Shown here one piece after another: positions 11,801 to 21,624 of a DNA stretch of 64,000 nucleotides. Both the position numbers and the translations under genes were made by a program. The notes under the pieces are model-generated. The model did no database searches, was not told the origin of the DNA, and saw only the letters and a list, made by a program, of their open reading frames with translations. The stretch covers positions 110,853,833 through 110,917,832 of the forward strand of contig OW799233.1 of the NCBI GenBank assembly GCA_941918925.1. Direction: 5' to 3'. Source of the stretch: Phyto melanocephala (taxonomy: Eukaryota; Arthropoda; Insecta; Diptera; Rhinophoridae). Every line of letters begins with the position of its first letter. Position 1 is the first letter of the stretch.

Positions 11801-12958
11801 GCCAAGTTTCAGATCGACACCGACGAATGCAGTATTAATAATGGCGGTTGTCAGCATTACTGTCGCAACACTTTTACCTCGTATGTGTGCAGTTGTCGCA
11901 ATGGCTATACACTGCACGAAAATCTTCATAATTGCACTGAAACCAAGTGTAAATTTGAGATAACCAATCCTTATGGTGTCATCTCTAGTCCCCGTTATCC
12001 AGAAGATTATCCGCGTAATATTTACTGTTACTGGCATTTTCATACAGTCTTGGGTCACCGGGTGCAGTTGACTTTCCATGATTTTCAATTGGAAAATCAT
12101 CAAGAATGTATATATGATTTTGTGGCTATACATGATGGTAAATCAGAAAATAGTTCTACTCTGGGTGTTTATTGTGGCGGCAGGGAGCCTTATGCAGTGT
12201 TGGCCTCATCCAATGACATGTTTATGGTGTTGAAAACGGATGCCGGTTTGCAGCGCAAGGGTTTCTTTGCCACATATTCAACAGGTTAGTTTTTTTTCAC
12301 AATTATTTCTTACGTAAACGAAATCTCAGTTTTATTTATCATCTCATTTATTTTTAGAATGTGGTGGCTACCTAAGAGCCACAAATCACTCTCAGATATT
12401 CTACTCACATCCTCGTTACGGTTCGCGGCCTTACAAACGTAATTTATATTGTAATTGGCGTATACAATCGGATCCAGAGAGCAGTGTTAAAATAAAATTT
12501 TTACACTTTGAAATTGAATATTCCGATAGATGTGATTATGATTCGTTAGAAATAACAGAGGAACAAAACTTTCAAATGAATACAAATCACGGCAAATATT
12601 GTGGAAATAGAGTAATTGCTACCAACTAACATTTTTTTTCTTCAAATTTTTAATAACACATTTGATTTTTCAGAAACCCCCCGTCATTATATCCTATTCC
12701 GATACCATTTTGATACGCTTTCAAACGGATGAAAGTACATCTCTCAAAGGTTTTGCCATTTCATTTGTAGCCGTTGAACCGCCAGACGATGATAATAGCG
12801 ATGATTCCATGTCTGTAACACCATTTCCCGGTTACATGAAATCCGTCTACTATTCTTCAGACTCGCAGAGTTCTGAAGACGAGGATAATGACAACTACAG
12901 AGATAGCAGAGATTATACATCCTATCGAACAGCCAGTCAACATTTGCGTTTAAACTGA
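1428..12958 (+). CDS. tld: Tolloid-like BMP-1/astacin metalloprotease, 11 coding exons
   Basis: Secreted zinc metalloprotease of the BMP-1/Tolloid family. Family knowledge: it cleaves Short gastrulation/Chordin outside the cell and so frees Dpp/BMP ligands. Exons read: 1428-1604, 1674-2020, 2775-2882, 7247-7522, 7588-8215, 9964-10162, 10726-10987, 11091-11296, 11454-12284, 12358-12611, 12674-12958. All introns are GT-AG, phases agree, and the sum is 3573 nt (1190 aa plus stop). Domain order: signal peptide (~1-22), prodomain to the furin site RRKR (234-237), astacin domain (~238-438) with [11 protein letters not shown] (332-342) and Met-turn SIMHY (387-391), CUB1 (~441-578), CUB2 (581-692), EGF1 (696-733), CUB3 (737-853), EGF2 (858-895), CUB4 (900-1011), CUB5 (1013-1129), acidic tail. 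The prodomain (~215 aa) and the tail motif VTPFPGY favour tolloid over tolkin, whose prodomain I recall as much longer. Residue numbers are hand-counted. Confidence 0.93.
3524..4361 (+). repeat. Interspersed repeat, ATACCC...GGGTAT family, copy in tolloid intron 3
   Basis: Starts AACAAGTAAGAGCGCTATA, then the palindromic TTCGGCCATGCCGAA and TATATACCCTTCACAACGTG. It ends TGTGTGAAGGGTATAATAA, so the ends form an inverted pair ATACCCTTCACA/TGTGAAGGGTAT. Inside are a 250-bp A-rich stretch (3700-3950), a tRNA-like box (TGGCTCAGCTGG) and a GACGGACAGACGGACAG microsatellite. Similar copies occur at 8622, 13515, 19195, 43632, 44552 and elsewhere in this window. No coding capacity is seen. Confidence 0.8.
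4835..5555 (+). mobile_element. Mariner/Tc1-superfamily transposase relic
   Basis: Begins ATGGAGAGGCACACAATTGA, reading [16 protein letters not shown], a mariner-type transposase N-terminus. Stops and deletions follow. Recognisable blocks are [18 protein letters not shown] (5028-5090, in shifted frames) and, near the end, [10 protein letters not shown] (about 5405-5435), corresponding to the usual C-terminus. The right end holds TTGGTTAAACCACCCTTTA, an inverted repeat shared with the element at 26698-27298. The left inverted repeat is not evident. Non-functional fossil. Confidence 0.75.
6257..7126. mobile_element. hAT-type MITE made of AATTAC palindromes, in tolloid intron 3
   Basis: Termini CAGACCTGGGGG and CCCCCAGGTCTG are perfect inverted repeats. 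They are flanked by a perfect 8-bp target duplication CATGTTGT (6249-6256 and 7127-7134), the hallmark of hAT insertion. Most of the 870 bp consists of overlapping palindromes of the type CAATTACATGTAATTG. A central 240-bp stretch (about 6590-6830) is not palindromic. No transposase is seen, so it is non-autonomous. It ends about 112 bp before the acceptor of exon 4. Confidence 0.9.
7247..8215 (+). CDS. tld: tolloid exons 4-5: furin site and astacin catalytic domain
   Basis: Exon 4 (7247-7522) contains [17 protein letters not shown], that is furin cleavage followed by the mature N-terminus. Exon 5 (7588-8215) contains the Cys-Cys pair after NCG, the zinc ligands H332, H336 and H342 in [11 protein letters not shown], catalytic E333, and Y391 after the Met-turn. 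All catalytic residues are present, so the protease should be active. Exon 5 runs into CUB1 and ends at the donor GTATGT (8216). The GT three bases upstream is a weaker alternative that would remove one Val. Confidence 0.95.
8622..9923 (+). repeat. ATACCC-family repeat split by a Helitron, in tolloid intron 5
   Basis: The left part (8622-8871) matches the start of the 3524 copy (AAGTAAGAGTGCTATATTCGGC, then CCCTTCACAACGTGTAGTCATG). The right part (9727-9923) resumes with TTTTTTTGGCTCAGCT and TCAGTTGTTTATGTACTGATG and stops inside the element, just before exon 6. The two halves are separated exactly by a Helitron. The final third of the family consensus is missing. Confidence 0.8.
8872..9726 (+). 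mobile_element. Non-autonomous Helitron with ~120-bp internal tandem repeats (copy 1)
   Basis: Starts with TC (TCTATATATATAAAAGTGAA) and ends with CTAG, preceded by the GC-rich potential hairpin AACGCGCGCCGGG. It sits between A (8871) and T (9727) with no target duplication, as expected for Helitrons. The interior is about five units of ~120 bp, each with CTTGCACTGGACCGATTTT, ACTTTGCACACATAT and GTGGGCGGGGCCACGCCC. No Rep/helicase coding is present. Two more copies lie at 35605-36344 and 54550-55292. Confidence 0.9.
9964..12958 (+). CDS. tld: tolloid exons 6-11: CUB/EGF array and C-terminal tail
   Basis: These exons complete CUB1 and give CUB2, EGF1, CUB3, EGF2, CUB4 and CUB5, the full five-CUB/two-EGF layout of Tolloid rather than the shorter BMP-1 form. 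Both EGF modules start DEC and keep six cysteines, the pattern of calcium-binding EGF domains. The CUB domains bind substrate and cofactors such as Sog. The last exon ends in an acidic Ser/Asp/Glu-rich tail of about 60 residues (for example [10 protein letters not shown]) and the stop codon TGA at 12956-12958. I see no frameshift or internal stop. Confidence 0.95.
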
Positions 12959-13340
12959 GTCGACTGTTTGTAACATATTTTTAAGTTTAATTTATACTCA
13001 TGCAGGTTTTAGTTTGTAAAAAAAAGGACAGTGAATGAGTGAGAGCAACACAAAAAGTATTTAAGTATATACTTACGTAGCTGTAATAGAGAGTATAAGT
13101 ACATTTGTTAGATTTTGTTCTCTAATTGATATTAAATGCGTAGATAGTTGTTTATAAGTATATTTTTTCTATATGTGTTATTGTCTCTGTATTATTTGCA
13201 TTGTGTTGTAAATATTAAGATTTTTTCCTATTTTACTGAGATGATATAATTTTAGGGTTTATTTTATTAAATAGTTTGTATGTAGATATTGTTTTATAAA
13301 ATTGTGAGTAATTGTAATTTAAATAATATAGAAAACAAAA
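12959..13340 (+). other. Probable 3' UTR of the tolloid-like gene
   Basis: AT-rich sequence after the stop codon. ATTAAA hexamers at 13131 and 13266 are candidate poly(A) signals; neither can be chosen without transcript data. Confidence 0.35.
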
Positions 13341-13514
13341 GTTGAATTGTGTGTTTTTTTTTTCTTTAGCAGTGATCAGAAATATTTTTTATAAAAAACA
13401 ATTTTCTCTTTTCGTTGATCTGAAATTGTGTTAAATTCGGTTTTTTGGTTTAGTTATCAAGTTTTAACAAATTTTTATTTTTCTTAAAGTTTTAATTATT
13501 AAATGAATTATGAT

Positions 13515-14105
13515 TATTTATTATCCAGGCGTCCATTTGTCCACCCATGTAGGCGTTGAAATCAACTTTTTTAAGATCCCAGATATCTTAAGGTCTCGTA
13601 CGAAGTACTAATTTATTGTAAATGTTTTCAAGAATTTGGTTATTGAAAATCAGAAATTTCTACATATAAACGCCTGAGATATGAGCGAAAAAACAGGTAT
13701 GCCTCTTTTTTACTAAACAAAGTAAATTTTTTCAGCTTCCAGAATTCTTTTTGATTCGTTTGTTGAATGTCACTCTAAGATAAGAACAATAACGGAAAGG
13801 TGGTTCAACCGGTTAATTACCGCCACAGGTATTGGCAAAAAGGGAAACTTTTCATTTAGATCGCAAAAAAATGGTACAAACGGTGTGGGTTTTTGTTTGT
13901 ACATAGTTGCTATATTTGTTATACCTATACGAAAGTAAGTAATGAAGACTTCGTCAGCCGTATTGCTGAAAATACGAAGTTTTTCGGTAATTAACACACA
14001 CAACTCAATATGTATGTATGTACATGACGAAGTGCCATGAATGGTCATTATTGCTATGTACAATATGGTGAAAGGTACTATCAGATTCGGCTCTCTCACT
14101 TTTTT
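13515..14105 (-). repeat. Degenerate ATACCC-family repeat
   Basis: In reverse orientation, 13548-13700 shares the block around GTTGAAATCAAC and TTGAAAATCAGAAA...GAGATATGAGC with the other copies. The end at 14066-14098 (GAAAGGTACTATCAGATTCGG) resembles the terminus GAAGGGTATTTTCAGATTCGG of the 19195-20118 copy. A 109-codon reverse open stretch here (14099-13770) shows no family signature and is probably chance. Confidence 0.55.
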
Positions 14106-14293
14106 CTGGGCTTAAACGATCTGTATAGTTGAGTAGTTTTTATCAAAGAGTACTATTTGCTATTATTTTGCATTTTAAATGCTTTTAAAATAATTTATAA
14201 TTTTTAACAAACTTTACTATTTGTCTAAATGATAAAAATAATTAAAAAGAAAACTGTTTTTTTTAACTTAATAAAAATTTGAAATTAAAATTA

Positions 14294-14547
14294 AAAAATT
14301 GTTTGTTGGGTTTTTGAAGGAGTTTTTTTTATAGTTTTTTGTTTTATTTTTGAATTCTCATTTTGTTAATGAGAATTTAAAAATATAACTTATAAAAATT
14401 TTAAACTTTTTCAGGAATTTGGGTAAAGGTTTACTGATGATCTGGCATAAGCACCAGTGAAATGCATATAAACCAGCTTAAACCCAACAACCAAATAAAT
14501 ATAATTGAAAAATTATGAGAGCATATCCTAAATAATTTAGTAAATTA
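14294..14547 (+). mobile_element. Penelope-like terminal-repeat unit with hammerhead motif (unit P1)
   Basis: One unit of a repeat that recurs at 16852-17182 and in the 62365-63290 array. It runs from the TTGTTGGG-type start, through the short palindrome GAATTCTCATTTTGTTAATGA, to AAATAAATATAATTG and TATCCTAAATAATTTAGTAAA. A hammerhead-ribozyme-like fold lies at 14421-14485. Penelope-like retroelements are known to carry hammerheads in their terminal repeats, which is why I assign that class. No Penelope reverse transcriptase is present, so the class is inferred. Confidence 0.6.
14421..14485 (+). ncRNA. Hammerhead ribozyme-like motif (P1)
   Basis: Stem I GGTTTA (14428-14433) pairs with TAAACC (14469-14474), with an outer GGGT/ACCC helix beyond an internal loop. 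Core box CTGATGA is at 14434-14440. Stem II is CTGG/CCAG around a short loop. Core box GAAA is at 14459-14462. The tiny stem III lies in the palindrome ATGCAT, and the predicted cleavage site is after TA (14468). The first stem II pair is a U.U mismatch in this copy. Confidence 0.55.
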
Positions 14548-16376
14548 ACTTAATAAAAATTGTTTACTACTTTTTTAATGCGAAATATTTAATACCTAGT
14601 CAACGCCATATTGCTTTTAAGGAATTTACCCAACTAACTTTGTTACTAAATCTTTGGAGTCATATAAATACTCAAAAAACAAACGAAAATGAAAACAAAC
14701 TCAATTAATAAAATTTTTAATGGAACTGAATTGCAATAAAAATATTCTACTTTTTTATTTCTTATTAATTTTGAATATTATCTACGTAAGAAATAATTTA
14801 AACGTACGAAATTTGAAGCATGAACTGATCAATTTTTTTGTTTGCTCAAAATAAAAATTATTTTTATATGGAAAGTCCTTCGTGTAAAATAACTATTGTT
14901 GATTAACATACAATATATTATCGAACCAATGTACATTTGTATGTACAGTGGAATCTCTCTTGATCGAACGCAGAATTAACCATTTAAATGTGTCCGTACA
15001 AAGGGGAGGCAGTCGTTCTTGAACTACAATAATAACCAGACTAAAAAACAGAATACTATGCTTAAAGCGGACGAGGTTGGGGGATATAAAATTTTCAACA
15101 AATTCACTAAAGTTTCTTTTTAAACGTTAATTTATAGAATTTTATGCTTATAGCTCAATCAGTTTAAGAGTTATCGTGTTCACAAACAGGCAGGCAGGTA
15201 GTAGTCGTAGTAGACGAATTTAATTAATTTTTTGCTCAACGTTTGTTTTACACATAAAAAGTATTTGTATTGTCGTTATAATTTTTAAAACCGAACACTG
15301 TGCGGCATGCTTAAATTATCACCACTAACGTGAATATTTGTTTCGTTCAAAATATTTTCCTTTTTCCTGATTGGTATCGTAATTAAATTCCCGAGTAAAT
15401 AACCATGTGAAAACAGTCCCATTATTGTGAATGATATCCCCCTTTAATTTGTTTACTTTTCCCTTTAATTTGTTCACATTATTTTTGCTGATTAATTGCA
15501 TTCATAAGCAAGTATTTGATATTCTAATGAATTGAAAATAATAAAAAAAGCTCATTTAAATTATTTAAAATTAATCTTAGCTATTTAAGTGCTAAGTGAT
15601 ATAAATTGGGAATCATCGCTTCAAATTTTAATTACAGGCTTTTATATTTCTGTAAAGTCATTCAGTTATGGACAGAAAATTAATTTTATATTTGATTTTA
15701 TTCAATTTATTAAAAACTTGCTTATCTAAGACTTTTAAAAATGAACGTTTAAAGATTCGAACCAGAGAAAGGTCCAGTTTGTAAATCAATTCGTGAAGGG
15801 GGTTCTTAAAAGTAAAGATATGTTTTTAACCAGTGGCTTCAGTCGTAAATATTGCTGCTGTTGCATGAACATATGTACAAACACATCAAATTGTCATCGT
15901 TGTCAGGAACTGAATATTTGCCTAATATTTTGAGCAGAATTTCTTAGGGGTGATTGAATGGGGTAGTATGGGACCAGCCTATATACATGATAGTTATTAA
16001 CTTTATTTGCCCATTCTTTAGTACGCTTAAGAAGATTGAATATAATGCCTGAAGATTTGTTAATATTTTAATGATATATTTATCTTTTCTTAGTTATTAC
16101 TTTTCCTGCAGTTTCTAAGAAACTTTATCTAATAAGATTTTATTTTTTTTTATATCTTAAACTGTGTTTTATTTGAGAAATATTTCAAATATTAAAAAAT
16201 AAATTTTGCTTCATGAAAATGTACAAAGTTTTATATTTACTGTAATAGCATATAGCCTTAGCATAGACACAAGACCTAATGCTATGAAACTTGACTTAAC
16301 TTAAAAGACGCCTACTCGACGTCAGATGGCGCGTTTACCATTAGTTTATAATCAGCAAAAAAAGGAAGTACTAGAA
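14548..16376. other. Intergenic DNA, nothing recognised
   Basis: AT-rich sequence with no coding signature, no terminal-repeat pair and no RNA gene that I can support. Confidence 0.5.
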
Positions 16377-16702
16377 CAGTGCTATTCAATCTTTTTGGCT
16401 CGTGTACCACTAAATTCACGACAAACTTTTCGCGTACCACCAAAAAAAATATAATGTAAACAATTTTAAAATTTTGAATCTATTTTATTTATTAATAATA
16501 AAAAACAATAAAATTAAAAAAAATAATAAAAATTACAAAAAACATAAGAACATGTACATTAAAGGTAACTTTTAGGATGATTTTTCTTTTTGTTTCCAAT
16601 TGCAAAATAGAAATCGTTAAAATTTTAAAAGAATTCGCGTACCAACTGGAAATTTTTCGCGCACCACCAAGTGGTACGCGTACCATAGATTAAATAGCAC
16701 TG
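16377..16702. mobile_element. hAT-type MITE with perfect 8-bp target duplication
   Basis: Termini CAGTGCTATTCAATCT and AGATTAAATAGCACTG are inverted repeats (one mismatch). They are followed inside by GTGTACCAC and GTGGTACGCGTACC. The flanks are TACTAGAA at 16369-16376 and 16703-16710, a perfect 8-bp duplication. The 326-bp body is A/T-rich and non-coding. The CAG...CTG ends and 8-bp duplication are diagnostic of hAT. Confidence 0.92.
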
Positions 16703-16876
16703 TACTAGAAGAAAGTAATTAACATTAAAGACTTAATCAATATTGCGGAGCATTCATTGCAAATGCTGCTCTTAATGCAAAATTATTTGTCATAAATGAT
16801 GTGGTTCAAAACGAATGCAAATTATATTAAAGAATTCATGTAAACATTTAATTATATTTATTTGGTTGTTGGATTT

Positions 16877-16924
16877 AAGCTGGTTTATATGCATTTCTCT
16901 GGTGCTTATGCCAGATCATCAGTA
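16877..16924 (-). ncRNA. Hammerhead-like motif, reverse arm of P2
   Basis: Reading the - strand: GGTTTA, CTGATGA, TCTGG...CCAGA, GAAA, TGCATA, TAAACC. Unlike the other copies, the first stem II position is a U-A pair, so stem II is a perfect 5-bp helix. The outer stem I helix is lost because the unit is truncated. Confidence 0.55.
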
Positions 16925-17055
16925 AACCAACAATTGTTGGTTGGGTTTTTGAAAAAGTTTTTTATAGTTTTTCTGTTTTATTTTTGAATTCTCATTTTGT
17001 TAATGAGAATTTAAAAATATAACTTATAAAAATTTTTAAACTTTTTCAAGAATTT

Positions 17056-17120
17056 GGGTAAAGGTTTACTGATGATCTGGCATAAGCACCAGTGAAATGC
17101 ATATAAACCAGCTTAAACCC
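17056..17120 (+). ncRNA. Hammerhead-like motif, forward arm of P2
   Basis: Same layout as in P1: GGGT, GGTTTA, CTGATGA, stem II CTGG/CCAG, GAAA, ATGCAT palindrome, TAAACC, ACCC. Confidence 0.55.
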
Positions 17121-17460
17121 AACAACCAAATAAATATAATTGAAAAATTATGGGAGCATATCCTAAATAATTTAGTAAAGTAAACATTTAATATTAAATT
17201 AAATATTTTGTATACTATAAGGCGAACCATTTTTTTGCTACACAGTTTACAACTGTGTAACGAAAGGAATTTTTCTGCTGATGTGCACAATCTCAATTCT
17301 TTTAAAATTGGTTCAGTATTTAAGAAGTTAAGACCATGTAAGCAATAAATAACGCACTTTAAGGTGGCTTTTATCAACTAACTATAGGCTAACTACAGAG
17401 TAATGCAGAAGTTACACAAGTTTAAAGCGAACATACAAGTGTTTGCTTTTTTCCTCTTAT

Positions 17461-18430
17461 TATGCCCGCCACCAAAAAAATGGTGGTGGTACATTTATTT
17501 TGTCATTCCGTTTTTAACACATCGAAATATCCATTTTAGACCCCATAAACTATATATATTCTGAATCGGGGTTTGATTTTATGTCCGTCCGCCTGTCCGT
17601 CCGCCTGTCCGTCCGTTGAAAGCACGATAGAGGTCGCACCGAAAAAGCTAGAAGGCTCAAATTTTGCCAGAATCTTTCTTATAGACAAGGTTTGTTTGGT
17701 ATTGAAAATGGGCTAAATCGGAATATTATAAAGAGAGTTATAGCGCGTAATGCGAGAGTAGGTCGAAAAAACCGTGTCCTTCTAACATCGAATAAAATGG
17801 AATTGTGTCCAAACGCATTAACGTAGACTCATGAAACTTGTAATATATATTTCCTAAGTAAAAACAATATTTTTTCCCGAAAATTACCTAAATCTATGCA
17901 TTAGGACAGGATTTATCGATCAAAATGTACGAAAATTTACACCGCACAGTGTATTTTTCGGTACATTTAAAAACAAAAACGTTATAAAAGCAACAAAAAT
18001 GGATGTACGACTCTGAAATTTTGCACACATGGCTTTTTGTTCAAATCCTTTGTTCTAACGGAAAATTAATAAGACACGCCTACTTTTACGCCAACCTCCC
18101 ATATAACGTCTAAACTTAAATTCGTATAATTTCTCTACGAATAAAGATTTTGGAATAATAAAGGACTATATTGAAACATTTAAGTTGCATTCATTAGTAG
18201 AAACAACTTCAACACGCTTTCTTTAACGCCAACTTTTACTAAAAGGCTACAATAACTTCGACACGCCTACTATTTATTACGACTACTTTTCACGTTATCT
18301 AGTGTTAATGAAATTTGCTACATATTTCTTTCTAGTCAATGTTTTTGTTATGCCAGAAAATTTAGGTGACACGCCCACTTTAACACCTACCTGCCATGTA
18401 ACGGCTTATCTAATAAAGCAAGCTTAAAGT
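17461..18430 (-). repeat. ATACCC-family repeat, long (C) subtype
   Basis: Reverse-orientation copy of the element at 26562-28128. Shared blocks include GTCATTCCGTTTTTAACACA, GACCCCATAAACTATATATA, the CCGTCCGCCTGTCCGTCC microsatellite, AAAGCACGATAGAGGTCGCA, CTTATAGACAAGGTTTGTTT and AAAAAACCGTGTCCTTC. The outer end reads ATGCCCGCCACCA. The inner end fades near 18430. No coding potential. Confidence 0.75.
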
Positions 18431-18617
18431 TAGCTGAGCTGCTTATAGGACAGTTACTACTAACTTATGCGCAAACCACATGTGTATAACAAAACAAAAA
18501 TAAAAAACAGAGTAAAAATTGTTTTTGCGAAAAGTGTTTGTGTGTTTGGTATTAAATACAAAACAAAAAGAGTGAAGTTTAGTAATTTAAACTCTCTTTT
18601 AAAAGATGTGTTGTGTT

Positions 18618-19151
18618 CAGTGTTGCCGCCGACCAACTTTTTTTCGCAGTGAAATCGAAAAAAAACGCAATGAAGCGCAGTGACGAGAGATAAAAAAATG
18701 TCGTTTTCTTTTGGACAAAAAAAAAGGAAATTTTTTCACTTTTTTAACATTTTTTTGACCTTTTTTAAACGATATAAAAATTAATTAAATGGACTGAAAA
18801 GCAAATATTTTTTTCACGAAATAGTTTGTTTATGTTTTTCTAACGGGATTTTTGACATTTTAATTCAAGACCTAATCAGTCAACTGCAACGTAACGTAAC
18901 AGCAGAAAATGTTGCCATGTAGCTGCTATATTTTTAACAGGGTGACAATTTTATCTCGTTGTGTTATAGCCTTTACAAACTTACGTGTTAAACACGTTTG
19001 AGGAAAATCATGTTAAGGCGTTGTTGATCAAAAAAAGAGGAAAACTACCAAAAACTGAAAAACGCAGTGATATTAAAAAAAACGCAGTTACGCAGTGACG
19101 ACGGGCAAATCGCAGTGAAAAACTGCGATCGCAGTGAAAACGGCAACACTG
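18618..19151. mobile_element. hAT-type MITE with perfect 8-bp target duplication (second family)
   Basis: Termini CAGTGTTGCCG and CGGCAACACTG are perfect 11-bp inverted repeats. They are flanked by GTTGTGTT at 18610-18617 and 19152-19159. Subterminal GCAGTGA motifs recur at both ends (for example 18643, 18679, 19064, 19093), a pattern typical of hAT transposase binding sites. Length 534 bp; no transposase. Confidence 0.93.
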
Positions 19152-19194
19152 GTTGTGTTTTATTTCTTCTCTTTTGGATTAAGTGTTCGTTAAA

Positions 19195-20118
19195 CCCTTC
19201 ACCTGTGGTGCACAAGGGTATATAGCTTTTTCATTCCGTTTGTAATTTCTACAATTTTCATTGCCGACCCCATAAAGTATAAGTTTTCTGAAAGCTTATG
19301 AATAGAGAAGTCGATTAAGCCCTGAACGTCTGTCCGTCTGCTCGTATCTCTGTGTGTTGGTTCAACTTTTAGAAGCAACCACATGTTATTAACCTTATGG
19401 AAATATCTGGGAATGAATCGCTATTGAAAGTCAGCAAAATCGCACCACCAAAATTAAAATTTTTCACCCATAGAATAATTTATAGGTACCTTTGTTACTA
19501 TTTGTGGGTATAATATGCCTCTAGAGATATTCGTGAAAATTGTTAGATAAAGCGGACTCTAATCGGTAAAGTTATAGGGAAAGATTTTGTTTAAAAATAT
19601 TTATTCCAAAAATTTACAAACGAAAATCAAATTTTTTCAGCTTCTAGACAACCGAGAGAGTAAATATTGGTATCATCTGAAAGGACTTGACTAGCGCAAT
19701 ATAAGCACTATCTATATAAATATAAAATTCATGTTGGCCGCCACTACAAAATGGCGGATAATATATTTATATATGAATAGAATCTGGTATTTTAAAATGT
19801 AACTTCTTGAACACCCTCAATATTGATATCAAATGAAAGGGCTTGACCAGTAGAATACAGTAAATTAATAAAAATGTAAAACCCAATATAGCGTCTAATA
19901 CAAATTGGCAGAACAATTTTTTTTAACCCCGTCAATATTGGTTATAGTTACAGTTAACTACATAAAAATTAAAAATCAGTGATGGCGTCGGAAATAATAA
20001 AGAAAAATGGCGTATAACATGAAATATAGGTTAAGCTACGATGTGGGATTATACATATGTACATGATGCTGAAGGGTATTTTCAGATTCGGCACGGCCGA
20101 ATATAGCAGTCTTACTTG
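19195..20118 (-). repeat. ATACCC-family repeat, near full length
   Basis: Right end GAAGGGTATTTTCAGATTCGG, then CACGGCCGAATATAGCAGTC and TTACTTGTT. Read on the - strand this is the AACAAGTAAGA start of the family. Left end CCCTTCACCTGTGGTGCACA. The internal GACCCCATAAAGTATA block and CGTCTGTCCGTCTG microsatellite are present. Confidence 0.75.
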
Positions 20119-21624
20119 TTGTTTATTGGATTTACTTAAGGAAAGAAAGTTAAGTCGAAATAAATAAATAAAAATTAAATTGTTAGGACAATATTATATT
20201 TTTAGCTGAAAAACATTGGCGTAGCTACAAAGTTTTTCTCGAGGTGGCAAGAACTGAAAAAAAATTGTTTGTCATAATCCTAAACTGAGTAGATTTTATA
20301 TGTATATTTAATTTAAATAGTTAATTTTTTCAAATTCCTTTAGAAATAATTCTGGGGCAGCATTGCACCCCCCAAACTTGTCTAGTTTCGCCAATATTAA
20401 AAAGTCATTTGAAATCGGATTACGGTCAAATGTTTTGACCGCAGTATTTACTACATAGTTTATATAAACTCATGATCTCCTATAACAAGCTAAAGTAAAT
20501 CGTTGGTGTTTTCACCTAAATGTACTTACTTCATCATTGGTTAAACCCATGTAAAGTCACTTCTTTTTAATCTTCTTTTTTTCTGGGTATTAATAAGACA
20601 TATTTTAATGCTTGATTCACACTGACATATAGATATTACGCTTTTTTTTCTTTTAATAATTTTATTATATTTTTTTCTGATCTAAATATACATGTATTAT
20701 AATAATGTTTATACGTATATATCTGTAATTTACTTTTAATAATTATTTAGTTAATAAAAATATACATAAATGTTAAGGAATATTATTTACAAAGTTTGTA
20801 TTAGATTTTGCTTAGTTTTTATATATTTTTTTTAAATTATTTATAATTTTCATATAAAGTTTCCTTGGATGTTTATTTTTGCAGGCATAACAACGAATGC
20901 AATGATGTCTTTTGTGTATGTAATTTTTTTTTTTTATTTTATTCTTAAAAATCGACAAAAATACCTTAAACAGTTTTTAAGATGACACTGATGAAAACAT
21001 TTAAAATTTGACTACATGTTTAATTTCATATAATTGATTCCAATGCAATTGTTAAAGTATCATGTTGCTTTAAATTGAGTTAGATTAAAATAAGCTTAAG
21101 TTTAAATTGTTATCATAATATGGTTGTGAGTTTTAAAACCACTTTTTTTTAAATTTTTTGTAATTTTTAAAATTTCCATTACATTTATTTGGAAATGGCA
21201 CTCGTACTAAAAACTACACAGAAATAAAAAACAAATACTTTCTTATAATATTATAATTAAAAAAAAAAAACTATTTTAAAATACACTTCATTTATATAAT
21301 CGTTAATTGTTTGTGTATTTGTATTTTTACTATCCCTTCAAATAAAACAATTTTCATTCAAATATTTTCTTGTTTTAAAAATTTTGTTTTAGACTTTTTC
21401 GATTCTATTCAAACTATTTAGAGCAAAATAGGCTGGATTTAATTTGTTTGTGCTTTTTTTCAAAATTCACATTTCCACAATTTAAACTATTGTTGTTGAA
21501 AAATTATATTTGGTTTTCACTTTAAATAGTTTCCATAGAAAAGAAGGTCTTGAAACAATTATATTGTTGTTTGAGGTTGGTGATGTAAAGGATGAATAGG
21601 AGGGTTGAAGCTTTGAAAATTAAT
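20119..21624. other. Intergenic DNA 3' of AstA
   Basis: Very AT-rich. It should contain the 3' UTR of the reverse-strand AstA gene just left of 21625. I cannot fix a poly(A) site and see no other gene. Confidence 0.4.

Larger units (their letters stand above)
16852..17182. mobile_element. Penelope-like unit with partial inverted arm (unit P2)
   Basis: A short reverse-strand arm (16852-16925) is followed by a full forward unit (about 16930-17182), so the two hammerhead-bearing ends face each other. Partially inverted terminal repeats of this kind are typical of Penelope-like insertions. The forward unit is nearly identical to P1 up to AAATAATTTAGTAAA. Confidence 0.6.

Noticed and set aside
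11750..12133. 127-codon reverse reading frame
   Set aside because: Antisense shadow of tolloid exon 9, which has strong CUB/EGF homology on the other strand.
1428..12958. Calling the protease tolkin instead of tolloid
   Set aside because: The domain order is the same, but the prodomain (~215 aa) is far shorter than the tolkin prodomain as I recall it, and the tail VTPFPGY fits tolloid. Tolkin remains the main alternative.
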